Shown: one piece after another, positions 50,996-60,586 of the stretch
Layout: each line of letters begins with the position of its first letter
Numbering within the stretch: the first letter of the stretch is position 1
NCBI RefSeq assembly: GCF_007830255.1
Contig: NZ_VLKG01000004.1
Coordinates: 62,001-126,000, forward strand
Origin: Azomonas agilis
GTDB lineage: Bacteria > Pseudomonadota > Gammaproteobacteria > Pseudomonadales > Pseudomonadaceae
DNA: 64,000 nt
Reading direction: 5' to 3'
The notes under the pieces: model-generated
Database searches by the model: none
Seen by the model: only the letters and a program-made list of their open reading frames with translations
What the model was told of the DNA's origin: nothing
Program-made: the position numbers and the translations under genes

Positions 50996-52444
50996 ATGTT
51001 TGACGTGCCCTTGTTAATCGACGGCCAAGCTCGGCCTGCCCGCTCTAACCGAACCTTTGAACGCTGCAACCCGCTGACCGGCGCGCCGGTATCCCGTATC
51101 GCGGCGGCCAGTGTTGAAGATGCCGATGCAGCGGTGGCCGCCGCTCAGAAAGCCTTTCCCGCATGGTCGGCTTTAGGGCCAGCCGAGCGCCGTGCTTACC
51201 TGAATAAAGCCGCTGATATGCTGGAAGCCCGCAGCGATGAATTCATGGCGCTGGCGGTGGAAACCGGAGCGGCGGCGAATTGGTATGGCTTTAACGTGCA
51301 TTTAGCTGCCGAGGTGTTGCGGGAAGCGGCGGCCATGACCACGCAGATTACTGGCTCAGTGATTCCGGCCAATATGCCGGGTAACTTTGCCATGGCCTTG
51401 AGGCAACCCTGTGGCGTGGTGTTGGGCATTGCGCCTTGGAACGCGCCGATTATTCTGGCGGCCCGTGCCATCGCCATGCCTTTAGCCTGCGGCAATACTG
51501 TGGTGCTTAAGGCCTCGGAGCAGAGTTCGGCGGTGCATCGTTTGTTAGGGCAAATTCTACAGGAAGCCGGATTAGGCGATGGCGTGGTCAATGTCATCAC
51601 CAATGCGCCGGAGGATGCTCCAATCATCGTGGAGCGCTTGATCGCTAACCCTGCGGTACGGCGCGTCAACTTCACCGGCTCCACCCATGTGGGGCGCATC
51701 ATTGGTGAGCTGTCGGCGCGTCACCTCAAGCCTGCGGTTTTGGAGTTGGGCGGCAAGGCTCCGGTACTGGTGTTGGAGGATGCGGATTTGGAGGCAACGG
51801 TGAAAGCCGTGGCTTTCGGTGCCTTCTTCAACCAAGGGCAGATTTGCATGTCCACCGAACGCATTTTGGTGGATGAGCGCATCGCTGAGGACTTTATCGA
51901 GCGCTTGGTGCGCAAGGTATCGACCCTATCGGTGGGCGACCCTAGCGCGGGCCAATCGGTACTTGGCTCCATGATTGACGCGGTGGCGGCCACGCGGGTG
52001 CAAGCTTTGGTGGACGATGCGGTGGCCAAAGGCGCGCGGTTACTCTGCGGCGGCCGCAGTGAGGGCAGCTTAATGCAAGCCACACTGTTGGACGGTATTA
52101 CCCCAGAGATGCGTCTGTACCGCGAAGAATCCTTCGGCCCGGTGGCCGTCATCATCCGTGCTCAGGGCGACGAAGCCTTGTTAGCGCTGGCCAATGACTC
52201 CGAGTTCGGTTTGTCGGCGGCGGTGTTCAGTCAGAACATCTCCCGCGCCCTGAATCTGGCCCAGCGCATGGATTCCGGCATTTGCCACATCAACGGCCCC
52301 ACGGTGCAAGACGAGCCGCAAATGCCCTTTGGCGGGGTGAAGTCTAGCGGTTACGGCAGTTTTGGGGCTAAGGCTTCCATCGAACACTTTACCCAGCTGC
52401 GTTGGGTAACGGTTCAGACCAGCCCACGCGATTACCCGATTTAG
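50996..52444 (+). CDS. vdh: Vanillin (hydroxybenzaldehyde) dehydrogenase
   Basis: A 482-residue aldehyde dehydrogenase, equal to the known Vdh length. NAD-binding and catalytic parts are visible: GIAPWNAPIILAAR near residue 143, VLELGGKAP with the catalytic Glu near 248 and NQGQICMSTERI with the catalytic Cys near 283. It oxidises vanillin, protocatechualdehyde or 4-hydroxybenzaldehyde to the acid. Its position between ech and fcs fixes the substrate class. Confidence 0.91.
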   Translation: MFDVPLLIDGQARPARSNRTFERCNPLTGAPVSRIAAASVEDADAAVAAAQKAFPAWSALGPAERRAYLNKAADMLEARSDEFMALAVETGAAANWYGFNVHLAAEVLREAAAMTTQITGSVIPANMPGNFAMALRQPCGVVLGIAPWNAPIILAARAIAMPLACGNTVVLKASEQSSAVHRLLGQILQEAGLGDGVVNVITNAPEDAPIIVERLIANPAVRRVNFTGSTHVGRIIGELSARHLKPAVLELGGKAPVLVLEDADLEATVKAVAFGAFFNQGQICMSTERILVDERIAEDFIERLVRKVSTLSVGDPSAGQSVLGSMIDAVAATRVQALVDDAVAKGARLLCGGRSEGSLMQATLLDGITPEMRLYREESFGPVAVIIRAQGDEALLALANDSEFGLSAAVFSQNISRALNLAQRMDSGICHINGPTVQDEPQMPFGGVKSSGYGSFGAKASIEHFTQLRWVTVQTSPRDYPI

Positions 52445-52574
52445 GCTTGGCTCAGAATCCAAGCTGCCTGCGCGTGGCTTGAGTCTTCCCACAACAAGAA
52501 CAACGGGGCAGTCCTAATACTGACCCCAAGGGGCGGCTGTCCCTTGCGGATGGCCAGCCGCTGGAGGAATTCAT

Positions 52575-54458
52575 ATGAGTGGCGACCTTTACCTTCCCTC
52601 CTCATCGGTAGCGGAAACCATCCGTTGGCGGCCCGTGGCTATTGGTCGTCCCGGCCTGGTGGTCAAGCAACAGGATGATGTGCTCTACATGCAAGCCGAA
52701 GAGCTGTTGCAGCCCTTGCCGGAGCGGTTTTTAGATCGCTTGGTACATTGGGCCGAGCACACACCAACGCAAATTTTGGTGGCTTGCCGCGATGCTCAGG
52801 GTGCTTGGCAACGCCTGACCTACGCGCAAATGCTCAGTTGCGCCCAGATCATGGGCCAGCATTTACTCAGCTATGGCCTGAGCAACGAGCGTCCTTTGCT
52901 GATGCTGTCCGGCAATGGGCTGGATCATTTCAAGCTGGCTATTGCCTGTTTGTATGCGGGGATTCCCTATTGTCCGGTGTCGCCGGCTTACTCGACCTTA
53001 TCCAAGGATTTGGCCAAGCTGCATTACATCGTCGATTTGCTCAAGCCGGGGCTGGTGTTTGCCTCCGATAGCGCTACCTATGCGCGCGCCATCGAACAAT
53101 GCCTAACGCCTGAGATTCCGCTGCTGTTTTCACAGGGCCAGATGGCCGGTCGTAGCAGCCGTTTGCTTAATGAGCTGGAACAGCCTGTGGATACCCAAGC
53201 CGTGCAGCAGCGTTTTGCCCGGATTGGCCCCGATCACATCGCCAAATTCCTGTTTACCTCCGGCTCGACTAAGCATCCCAAGGCGGTTCCCACTACCCAA
53301 AGAATGCTGTGTGCCAATCAGCAAATGCTGTTACAGACCTTCCCCATTTTCAGGGAGGAGCCGCCAGTATTGGTGGATTGGCTGCCTTGGAACCACACCT
53401 TTGGCGGCAGTCATAACGTCGGCATTGCTCTGTACAACGGCGGCACCCTGTACATCGACGATGGCAAACCCACGCCGCAAGGCTTTGCCGAAACCCTGCG
53501 CAATCTGAAAGAAATTTCGCCCACTGCCTACCTAACCGTACCCAAAGGCTGGGAAGAATTAGCCGCCGCACTGGAAACCGACACAGCCTTACGCGAGCGC
53601 TTTTTTGACCGAGTGCGGGTGTTCTTTTTCGCCGGAGCGGCCCTATCCCAAGCGGTACGCGAGCGTTTGGATCGCATCGCCGAGCGCCATTGCGGGCACC
53701 GCATTCGGATGATGGCTGGCCTCGGCATGACAGAAACTGCGCCCTCCTGCACCTTTACCAATGATCCCTTAGATATTCCCGGCTACATCGGTGGGCCGGC
53801 TCCGGGCTGCCAAATCAAACTGGTTCCGGTGGATGGCAAGCTGGAAGGTCGTTTTCGCGGGCCTCATGTGATGCCGGGCTACTGGCGCAACCCCGAGCAA
53901 ACCGCCGCCGCCTTTGATGAGGAGGGCTATTACTGTTCCGGTGATGCCCTAAAGCTGGTCGATCCGCAGCGGCCTGAGCTGGGACTGCTGTTTGATGGGC
54001 GCATTGCGGAAGACTTCAAACTGACGTCTGGGGTATTCATCAGTGTCGGGCCTTTGCGCACCCGTATCATTTTGGCCGGTGCGCCTTACATCCAAGAGGT
54101 GGTGATTGCCGCGCCCAATCGCCCGGAATTAGGTGCCATGATTTTCCCACGCTTCCCCGAATGCCGTGTGCTGTCGGGATTGGGAGAGCAAGCCTCCGTA
54201 GCTGAGGTGCTGGAATCTCCAGCGGTACGCACTTGGTTAGCCGCTTTGCTGGAAGACTTAAACCGAGAATCCACCGGCAGCTCAACCTATTTGGCTTGGG
54301 CCTGTCTGTTGGCGGAACCACCTAGCATTGATCGTGGCGAGGTAACGGATAAGGGCTCGATCAATCAGCGCGCGGTATTGCAGTTTCGCGCCGCCACCGT
54401 GGAAGCCCTGTATGCCGGTACTGACTCCAGCCGCTTAACGGCAACGAGGATTTCCTGA
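52575..54458 (+). CDS. fcs: Feruloyl-CoA (hydroxycinnamate-CoA) synthetase
   Basis: A 627-residue acyl-CoA synthetase of the pseudomonad Fcs size. The ATP-binding loop is FTSGSTKHPKAVPTT near residue 225, the acyl pocket motif GLGMTETAPSC near 382, and GYYCSGDALKLVD near 450. It activates ferulate, caffeate or p-coumarate with ATP and CoA. GGAGGAATTC precedes the ATG. The stop overlaps the thiolase start (TGATG). Unlike the two degenerate relatives in the sulfur island, all core motifs are kept. Confidence 0.92.
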   Translation: MSGDLYLPSSSVAETIRWRPVAIGRPGLVVKQQDDVLYMQAEELLQPLPERFLDRLVHWAEHTPTQILVACRDAQGAWQRLTYAQMLSCAQIMGQHLLSYGLSNERPLLMLSGNGLDHFKLAIACLYAGIPYCPVSPAYSTLSKDLAKLHYIVDLLKPGLVFASDSATYARAIEQCLTPEIPLLFSQGQMAGRSSRLLNELEQPVDTQAVQQRFARIGPDHIAKFLFTSGSTKHPKAVPTTQRMLCANQQMLLQTFPIFREEPPVLVDWLPWNHTFGGSHNVGIALYNGGTLYIDDGKPTPQGFAETLRNLKEISPTAYLTVPKGWEELAAALETDTALRERFFDRVRVFFFAGAALSQAVRERLDRIAERHCGHRIRMMAGLGMTETAPSCTFTNDPLDIPGYIGGPAPGCQIKLVPVDGKLEGRFRGPHVMPGYWRNPEQTAAAFDEEGYYCSGDALKLVDPQRPELGLLFDGRIAEDFKLTSGVFISVGPLRTRIILAGAPYIQEVVIAAPNRPELGAMIFPRFPECRVLSGLGEQASVAEVLESPAVRTWLAALLEDLNRESTGSSTYLAWACLLAEPPSIDRGEVTDKGSINQRAVLQFRAATVEALYAGTDSSRLTATRIS

Positions 54459-55702
54459 TGAGCACTGAAGGCTTATTCAGTGAATACCGCTTGGTCGCTT
54501 TATTGGCGGCGGTGCGCACGCCTTGGGTGGATCTGGGGGGGGCTTTGTCTCAGGTGTCACCCACGGATTTAGGCATTGCGGTGGCGCGGGCGGTGCTGGC
54601 TCAAGCCTCGGTTGCACCTGAGGCGGTAGAGGCAGTGATTGCGGGCTCGGTGGCGCAGGCCAGTTTCGATGCGTATTTTTTGCCTCGGCATATTGGTTTG
54701 TACGCAGGGATTCCCCAAGCCGTACCCGCTTTGGGAGTGCAGCGGATTTGCGGAACGGGCTTTGAAGTCTTGGCCCAAGCCGGGAGTTTGATTGAGCATC
54801 AAGGCCTTGGGGCGGTGTTGAGCGTGGCCAGCGAATCCATGTCGCGCAATCCGATCGCGGCTTATACCCACCGCAATGGCTTTCGGGTGGGTGCGCCGGT
54901 CGAGTTTAAAGACGTGCTCTGGGAGGCCCTGTTCGACCCCGCCGTGGGCATCGACATGATCCAAACCGCAGAGCGCATCGCCCAAGAGTTTGCCCTGAGC
55001 CGCATTGAGGTAGACAGCTTTGCTGCCCGCAGTTTTGCGCGGGCTCAGGCGGCGCAGATTGTCGGTTGGTTTCAAAAGGAAATTCTGCCGCTCACCAGCC
55101 AAACCTTTGCCGTCGAAGGCTATCAGCCCCGGCATTTGCGGTTGCCGCGTGGTGTGGAGCAACTGAGTACCGATACCCACATCCGCGATTCCTCATTGGC
55201 GGCGTTACAACGACTCAATCCCGTGCATGCTGGTGGCGTGCAAACTGCTGGCAACAGTTGTGCGCTGGTGGATGGGGCGGCGGCGGTTTTGTTGGGTTCA
55301 ACCGCTATTGGCGGTACACCGCCGCTGGCTTGGTTGCGGGCCTCGGCGGTGTGTGGTGTAGCGCCGGAAACTATGGGTTTAGGGCCGGTGGCAGCCATCC
55401 GTTTGCTGTTGCAGCGCACGGGCTTGCACCTGTCGGACATTGGGCGCTTTGAAATTAACGAAGCACAGGGCGCGCAGGTGTTGGCCGTGCAACGCCTGCT
55501 GGAAATCGACGACCAGTGCCTGAACGTGCATGGCGGGGCCATTGCTCTGGGGCATCCCCTTGCCGCTACGGGGCTGCGTTTAACCCTGACCTTGGCTCGC
55601 CAACTTCGGGCCGCTCATCTGCGCTATGGCATTGCCTCAGCCTGTATTGGCGGAGGCCAAGGCATGGCGGTTCTGATCGAAAACCCCGATTACTCAGGTT
55701 AA
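54458..55702 (+). CDS. Acetyl-CoA C-acyltransferase (thiolase), Aat-like
   Basis: A 414-residue thiolase. The nucleophilic Cys is in QRICGTGFEVLAQAG near residue 90, the His motif is NVHGGAIALGHPLAATG near 355, and the second Cys is in SACIGGGQGMAVL. A thiolase gene (aat) accompanies ech, vdh and fcs in many pseudomonads, though ech-type cleavage does not need it. It could serve a beta-oxidative alternative route together with the acyl-CoA dehydrogenase that follows by 28 bases. Confidence 0.88.
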   Translation: MSTEGLFSEYRLVALLAAVRTPWVDLGGALSQVSPTDLGIAVARAVLAQASVAPEAVEAVIAGSVAQASFDAYFLPRHIGLYAGIPQAVPALGVQRICGTGFEVLAQAGSLIEHQGLGAVLSVASESMSRNPIAAYTHRNGFRVGAPVEFKDVLWEALFDPAVGIDMIQTAERIAQEFALSRIEVDSFAARSFARAQAAQIVGWFQKEILPLTSQTFAVEGYQPRHLRLPRGVEQLSTDTHIRDSSLAALQRLNPVHAGGVQTAGNSCALVDGAAAVLLGSTAIGGTPPLAWLRASAVCGVAPETMGLGPVAAIRLLLQRTGLHLSDIGRFEINEAQGAQVLAVQRLLEIDDQCLNVHGGAIALGHPLAATGLRLTLTLARQLRAAHLRYGIASACIGGGQGMAVLIENPDYSG

Positions 55703-55729
55703 GCCATCATCCTGAATGGAGATTGAACC

Positions 55730-57487
55730 ATGTGGCAGTATCAGGCACCACTGCGCGATATGCGCTTTGTGATCGAAGAATGGTTAGCCGCGCCGAACGA
55801 TTGGCAAAACACCGCCTCTTTTGCGGGGCTGGATGGAGAGCTGGCTGCGCAGATTTTGGAAGAGGCCGGACGTTTTAGCGCCGGAGTGTTAGCGCCCCTT
55901 AATGCTTCTGGCGATCAGGAGGGCTGCCAGTACGCCCAAGGCAAGGTGAAAACCCCGACCGGCTTTCCTGAGGCGTATAAAGCCTTTGTCGAGGGCGGTT
56001 GGGCTTCCTTAGCTTGCGCCGAGGCGGATGGTGGCCAAGGCTTACCCCAACTGCTCAACGCAGCCTTGATGGAAATGCTGTTTGCTGCCAACCACGCTTG
56101 GGCCATGTACCCCGGCATTGCCCACGGCGCCTATGAATGCCTGAAGGCCCACGGCTCTGATGCACTCAAGGCGCTGTACCTACCTGCCATTGTGTCGGGG
56201 GAAATTTTGCCCACCATGTGCCTGACCGAGCCCCAAGCCGGCAGCGATGTGGGCCTACTGCGTACCCGGGCTGAACCCAGCGCCGCAGGGCAGTATCGGG
56301 TGACGGGTAATAAGGTCTTTGTCTCCGGCGGGGAACAGGATCTTACCGACAACATTCTGCATCTGGTTTTGGCCCGCTTGCCGGATGCACCTGCCGGCAG
56401 TCGCGGTATTTCCTTATTTTTGGTGCCCAAAATATTGCCTGATGGCCGCCGCAACTCCATTAGCTGCGACGGCATCGAGCACAAAATGGGTATTCGTGGC
56501 AGTGCCACCTGCACCCTGAGTTTTGAGGGCGCTGAAGGCTGGTTGTTGGGGGAGCCCCATCGTGGCTTGGCCGCTATGTTCGTGATGATGAACTCCGCCC
56601 GCTTGCACGTGGGGCTGCAAGGCTTAGGGCATGCAGAAGCTGCTTGGCAAAATGCCTCAGCCTACGCTGCTGAACGCCAGCAGATGCGCGCCGTTTCCCG
56701 CCCCGAAGGTAAGCCTGAGGCCAAAGTCGATCCCATTCACTACCACCCAGCCATGCGCCGAACCCTGTTGGAGCTGAGAACCCTCACTGAAGGTATGCGG
56801 GCGTTAGGCTATTGGACGGCTCACGGGTTGGACTTGGCCGAGTACGCCGACACCCCAGAGCAACGCCAGCAAGCCCATCGCTGGACTGCGTTGCTGACAC
56901 CGGTGATTAAAGCCTACTTCACGGAGCAAGGATTTCGGCTGGCCAGCTCGGCGTTACAGGTGTTTGGCGGCTACGGCTATGTGCGTGAGTACGCCATTGA
57001 GCAAACCCTGCGCGACAGCCGCATCGCTATGATTTACGAAGGCACCAATGAGATTCAGGCCAACGACCTGCTGTTGCGTAAAGTCATCGGCGATGCTGGT
57101 CAGGGGTTGCAGGATCTATTACAGCGGATGCAACAGGAAATAGAACAGTCGGAATCCATTCCCAGTTGCCAGACTTACGCCCGTGCTTTAGCGGACTACG
57201 GCGACAAAACCTCGGCCATCACCACGACCTTGATTCAAGCAGCCAGCACCGATCCAGAGCGCCCTTACCGAGCGGCGGGGGATTACTTGCGGCTAATTGG
57301 CTTATTGAGTTTGGGCTTTGTCTGGCTGCGCAGTGCGCGTTTGGCCGCAGGGCGCGAGGCCGATCCTTTTTACGCCGCTAAACAAGAGTCGGCGGCCTTC
57401 TACTTCAACTACCTGTTACCGGAAGCCAATCATCGGTTGGCTTTGTTGGGCGCAACGCGGCACGGCCTGCCGTTCCTAGCGGAATAA
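55730..57487 (+). CDS. Acyl-CoA dehydrogenase (long form)
   Basis: A 585-residue acyl-CoA dehydrogenase of the long type with a C-terminal extension. [17 protein letters not shown] near residue 164 and [17 protein letters not shown] near 436, with the conserved Glu, are clear. [21 protein letters not shown] precedes it. It is followed 15 bases later by its electron acceptor etfB. In Acinetobacter a similar enzyme (HcaD) converts dihydrocaffeoyl-CoA to caffeoyl-CoA, so desaturation of hydrocinnamoyl-CoA esters is the favoured role here. Confidence 0.86.
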   Translation: MWQYQAPLRDMRFVIEEWLAAPNDWQNTASFAGLDGELAAQILEEAGRFSAGVLAPLNASGDQEGCQYAQGKVKTPTGFPEAYKAFVEGGWASLACAEADGGQGLPQLLNAALMEMLFAANHAWAMYPGIAHGAYECLKAHGSDALKALYLPAIVSGEILPTMCLTEPQAGSDVGLLRTRAEPSAAGQYRVTGNKVFVSGGEQDLTDNILHLVLARLPDAPAGSRGISLFLVPKILPDGRRNSISCDGIEHKMGIRGSATCTLSFEGAEGWLLGEPHRGLAAMFVMMNSARLHVGLQGLGHAEAAWQNASAYAAERQQMRAVSRPEGKPEAKVDPIHYHPAMRRTLLELRTLTEGMRALGYWTAHGLDLAEYADTPEQRQQAHRWTALLTPVIKAYFTEQGFRLASSALQVFGGYGYVREYAIEQTLRDSRIAMIYEGTNEIQANDLLLRKVIGDAGQGLQDLLQRMQQEIEQSESIPSCQTYARALADYGDKTSAITTTLIQAASTDPERPYRAAGDYLRLIGLLSLGFVWLRSARLAAGREADPFYAAKQESAAFYFNYLLPEANHRLALLGATRHGLPFLAE

Positions 57488-57501
57488 CTGAGAAAATAAC
57501 A

Positions 57502-58251
57502 ATGAAAATCATGGTAGCGGTTAAGCGCGTGGTGGATTACAACATCAAAGTGCGCGTTCGAGCGGATCAAAGCGACGTGGATTTGAGCAACGCCAAAATG
57601 GCCCTCAATCCCTTTTGTGAAATTGCCTTGGAAGAAGCCATCCGCCTTAAGGAAAAAGGGCAAGCCAGCGAAGTCATCGCCGTATCGGTCGGGCCGAGCC
57701 AAGCCCAAGAACAACTCCGTACCGCTTTGGCGATGGGTGCAGATCGAGCCATTTTGCTGGAAACGGAGGCGGCCCTCAGCTCCCTCAACGTGGCTAAATT
57801 GTTGAAGGCCTTGGTCGATCGTGAGCAACCCCAACTAATCATCACCGGCAAGCAAGCCATCGACACCGACAACAACCAAACCGGCCAAATGCTGGCGGCT
57901 TTAGCCGGATACGCCCAAGGCACCTTTGCCTCTAGCCTTGAGTTACAGGGTGAGGAAGTGTTGGTGATGCGCGAAGTAGACGGTGGCTCACAGCAAGTCG
58001 CCTTGCAGCTCCCCGCCATTGTGACGGCGGATTTGCGCTTGAATGAGCCGCGCTACGCCTCCTTACCCAACATCATGAAGGCCAAGAAAAAGCCCTTAGA
58101 GGTGCTGCAACCTGAAGCTTTGGGCGTTGCTTTGACCTCCAACCTTCGAGTTCTGCGGGTCGAAGCGCCCACCGAGCGCCCGCCCGGAATTCGAGTGGAT
58201 TCGGTGGCGGCGCTGGTGGATAAACTCAAGCACGAAGCACGGGTGATTTGA
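57502..58251 (+). CDS. etfB: Electron transfer flavoprotein, beta subunit
   Basis: A 249-residue EtfB of normal length. The start [20 protein letters not shown] and the recognition segment near residues 190-200 ([17 protein letters not shown]) are standard, with the binding-loop region [23 protein letters not shown] near 57. It accepts electrons from acyl-CoA dehydrogenases. It ends one base before the etfA start. A dedicated copy within an aromatic operon is unusual. Confidence 0.92.
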   Translation: MKIMVAVKRVVDYNIKVRVRADQSDVDLSNAKMALNPFCEIALEEAIRLKEKGQASEVIAVSVGPSQAQEQLRTALAMGADRAILLETEAALSSLNVAKLLKALVDREQPQLIITGKQAIDTDNNQTGQMLAALAGYAQGTFASSLELQGEEVLVMREVDGGSQQVALQLPAIVTADLRLNEPRYASLPNIMKAKKKPLEVLQPEALGVALTSNLRVLRVEAPTERPPGIRVDSVAALVDKLKHEARVI

Positions 58252-58252
58252 T

Positions 58253-59182
58253 ATGACGATTTTAGTGATTGCAGAACACAATAATCGTGAGCTGGCCAGC
58301 GCGACCCTAAACACCCTCACGGCAGCGCAGAAGATTGGGAGCGATATTCATGTGCTGGTGGCCGGTCATGAATGCCAAGGGGTTGCCGCAGCGGTGGCGA
58401 AGATTTCTGGGGTCTCGCAGGTTCTGTTGTCGGAGAGTCCCAGCTACGCACAAACCCTAGCCGAGCATCTGGCTTCTTTGGTGGCGCGTTTGGGGCCTGA
58501 TTACAGCCACATACTGGCCCCGGCGACCACTACTGGGAAAAACTATCTGCCTCGCGTGGCGGCGTTGTTGGATGTGGAACAGCTTTCGGAAGTGGTTGAA
58601 ATCCTAGCCGCCGATACCTTTAAACGGCCCATTTACGCCGGTAATGCGCTGGCGACAGTACAAACTTGTGCGCCAATTAAGGTGCTAAGTATTCGGCCCA
58701 CTGCCTTTGCCCCCGCAGCCTATGGAGATCACAGCGCTCCGATTCAAAATCTAGCACCGGAAGCGACACCCGCCTTGTCACGGGTGGTCGCCGAAACGCA
58801 AAGCTCATCCGATCGTCCAGATTTGGGCAGTGCTCGCATTGTGATTTCTGGCGGTCGGGGTTTGCAGAACTCTGACAGCTTCCAATTGCTGTACCAACTG
58901 GCGGATAAGTTGGGTGCAGCGGTAGGAGCTTCCCGCGCGGCGGTGGATGCGGGCTATGTCTCCAACGATTTGCAGGTGGGACAAACTGGAAAAATCGTTG
59001 CGCCGGATCTGTACATTGCGGTGGGTATTTCCGGAGCCATTCAGCATGTGGCTGGCATGAAAGATTCGAAGATTATCGTCGCTATTAATAAGGACGAGGA
59101 AGCGCCGATCTTTCAGGTGGCAGACTATGGATTGGTGGGGGATTTATTCGAACTGCTGCCCGAATTAGAGCGAGCGCTCTAG
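58253..59182 (+). CDS. etfA: Electron transfer flavoprotein, alpha subunit
   Basis: A 309-residue EtfA. The FAD-binding C-terminal half contains VISGGRGLQNSDSFQLLYQL near residue 199, then GQTGKIVAPDLYIAVGISG and QHVAGMKDSKIIVAINKD. It pairs with EtfB and would hand electrons to the membrane ETF-quinone oxidoreductase, which is not encoded in the window. The gene ends the forward operon, just before the convergent ligB terminator. Confidence 0.93.
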   Translation: MTILVIAEHNNRELASATLNTLTAAQKIGSDIHVLVAGHECQGVAAAVAKISGVSQVLLSESPSYAQTLAEHLASLVARLGPDYSHILAPATTTGKNYLPRVAALLDVEQLSEVVEILAADTFKRPIYAGNALATVQTCAPIKVLSIRPTAFAPAAYGDHSAPIQNLAPEATPALSRVVAETQSSSDRPDLGSARIVISGGRGLQNSDSFQLLYQLADKLGAAVGASRAAVDAGYVSNDLQVGQTGKIVAPDLYIAVGISGAIQHVAGMKDSKIIVAINKDEEAPIFQVADYGLVGDLFELLPELERAL

Positions 59183-59188
59183 GCTCGT

Positions 59189-59222
59189 AAAAAAGCTGCC
59201 TTACCCACCTAGAGTAAGGCAG
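59189..59222 (-). terminator. Rho-independent terminator of ligAB operon
   Basis: Read on the minus strand, a 9-base stem (arms at 59214-59222 and 59196-59204) is followed by a run of six T residues (forward A-run 59189-59194). It lies 52 bases after the ligB stop. The same stem may also end the forward etfA transcript. Confidence 0.75.
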
Positions 59223-59273
59223 AAAGCTAGGGGAAGCCTGCCGAAGCATTCTTCCCTACGAGGCATCTGTGTA

Positions 59274-60110
59274 TTAGACCGGCTCAAGCAGCATGGTGGC
59301 TGCGGCCGTATTGGAAATCGGGATATGCAGGTTGGAATGCACCACCCTCACTGGGCCGGGAATGGTGCCGCGCGCTACCAGCCAATTCAGCAGTTCCACG
59401 CCTTCGTTGCCGGTTTGCTCTACCAGATCAAGGTCAGAGAACTGGGTAGCCCACTGTGGATCAGTGACCATACTGTCCATGAACTGGAGGTCGAATTCTT
59501 TGTTGATGAATCCGGCGCGCTCGCCTTCCAGTTGGTGCGACAGGCCACCCGTGCCGATCACCAGAATTTTGGTGTCTTCTGGGAAGTTAGCAATGGCGCG
59601 GCCAATGGCTTCGCCCAGCTTGTAGCAGCGGCGAGCGGAAGGCAGCGGGAAAATCACTGTATTCACGCACACGGGCACCACTTTAACCGGCCATTTCTGA
59701 TCCGGCCACAGCAAGGCCATAGGGATGGTGAAGGCGTGGTCGACGGACATTTCTTGGCAGGTAACCATGTCAAAGTCATCACGCACTAGGCTGTCGCGTA
59801 CGTGCCAAGACAGGTCTTCCGCGCCGGGGAACTCGGGCATGGTGGGAATGCCCCAGCCTTCGTCTTCGCTGGTGTAAGTCGCTGCCGTACCGATGGCGAA
59901 GGTCGGTTGCTTATCGAGGAAGAAGTTCAGGCCGTGGTCGTTATAGCAAGCCAGCACTACATCGGGCTTCACTTTTTCCAGCCATTCACGAATGGGAGGA
60001 AAACCATCAAAAAAGGGTTTCCAGTACGGATCTTGCTGCAGACCAAGATGGATCGCTTTACCAATCAGAGGTACGTGCGAAGTGGTCATGATGCCTACGA
60101 CTTTTGCCAT
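59274..60110 (-). CDS. ligB: Protocatechuate 4,5-dioxygenase, beta subunit
   Basis: A 278-residue class III extradiol dioxygenase. Iron ligands by comparison with LigAB are His12 (TTSHVPLIG), His59 (YNDHGLNFF) and Glu239 (NEGVEL), with the catalytic base His192 (GLSHQLEG). All are present. It binds Fe(II) and cleaves protocatechuate between C4 and C5 to the semialdehyde used by LigC. ligA ends two bases upstream. Gallate or a methylated analogue is a possible alternative substrate. Confidence 0.92.
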   Translation of the reverse strand: MAKVVGIMTTSHVPLIGKAIHLGLQQDPYWKPFFDGFPPIREWLEKVKPDVVLACYNDHGLNFFLDKQPTFAIGTAATYTSEDEGWGIPTMPEFPGAEDLSWHVRDSLVRDDFDMVTCQEMSVDHAFTIPMALLWPDQKWPVKVVPVCVNTVIFPLPSARRCYKLGEAIGRAIANFPEDTKILVIGTGGLSHQLEGERAGFINKEFDLQFMDSMVTDPQWATQFSDLDLVEQTGNEGVELLNWLVARGTIPGPVRVVHSNLHIPISNTAAATMLLEPV

Positions 60111-60112
60111 GA

Positions 60113-60469
60113 TTATTTCCCCGATGCGACCAATTTGGCTTTGAATTCTTCTTTTGTCATGCCGGTTTGCAGAGCGCCGATGTCTTGCATATCAAGACCC
60201 AGTACGCCGCTGGCCAGCTTGCCCAGGAAATAAACGCCACCCCCCACACGGATTAAGGACAGCACATCACGCTCTAAAATGGCTGTAGTCTGGCTCTGAT
60301 CGAGGCCGAATTTTTCGCAGTAAGAGCGCTCGTCACGCAGAAAGTCGTCACGGTTGGCTTTGCTGTTGAAGGAGTAGCACATTTTGTTCAACAGGTAGCC
60401 ACGGCGGGCTGCTTCGCTATCGAAAATGGGCGCACCCGGAATGGTTCGCTTAGGAGGACGAGGTATCAT
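60113..60469 (-). CDS. ligA: Protocatechuate 4,5-dioxygenase, alpha subunit
   Basis: The start ATG 60469 has GAGGAAG upstream, giving 118 residues; a longer frame to 60583 enters the promoter. The LigA helical domain reads NKMCYSFNSKANRDDFLRDE near residue 28 and RVGGGVYFLGKLASGVLGLD near 75. The subunit covers the LigB active site. It is the first gene of ligA-ligB and diverges from the LysR gene at 60587, 117 bases away. Confidence 0.9.
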   Translation of the reverse strand: MIPRPPKRTIPGAPIFDSEAARRGYLLNKMCYSFNSKANRDDFLRDERSYCEKFGLDQSQTTAILERDVLSLIRVGGGVYFLGKLASGVLGLDMQDIGALQTGMTKEEFKAKLVASGK

Positions 60470-60586
60470 GTGGCGCTTCCTCAAAGTAGTGAGAATTATT
60501 GTTCTGTAAGGAGCCTTAGTCCGTACTGAGCGAGGATTCTCCCCCTCTGAAATAACAAGATAAACGGGGCATTTGTAATACAAAGC

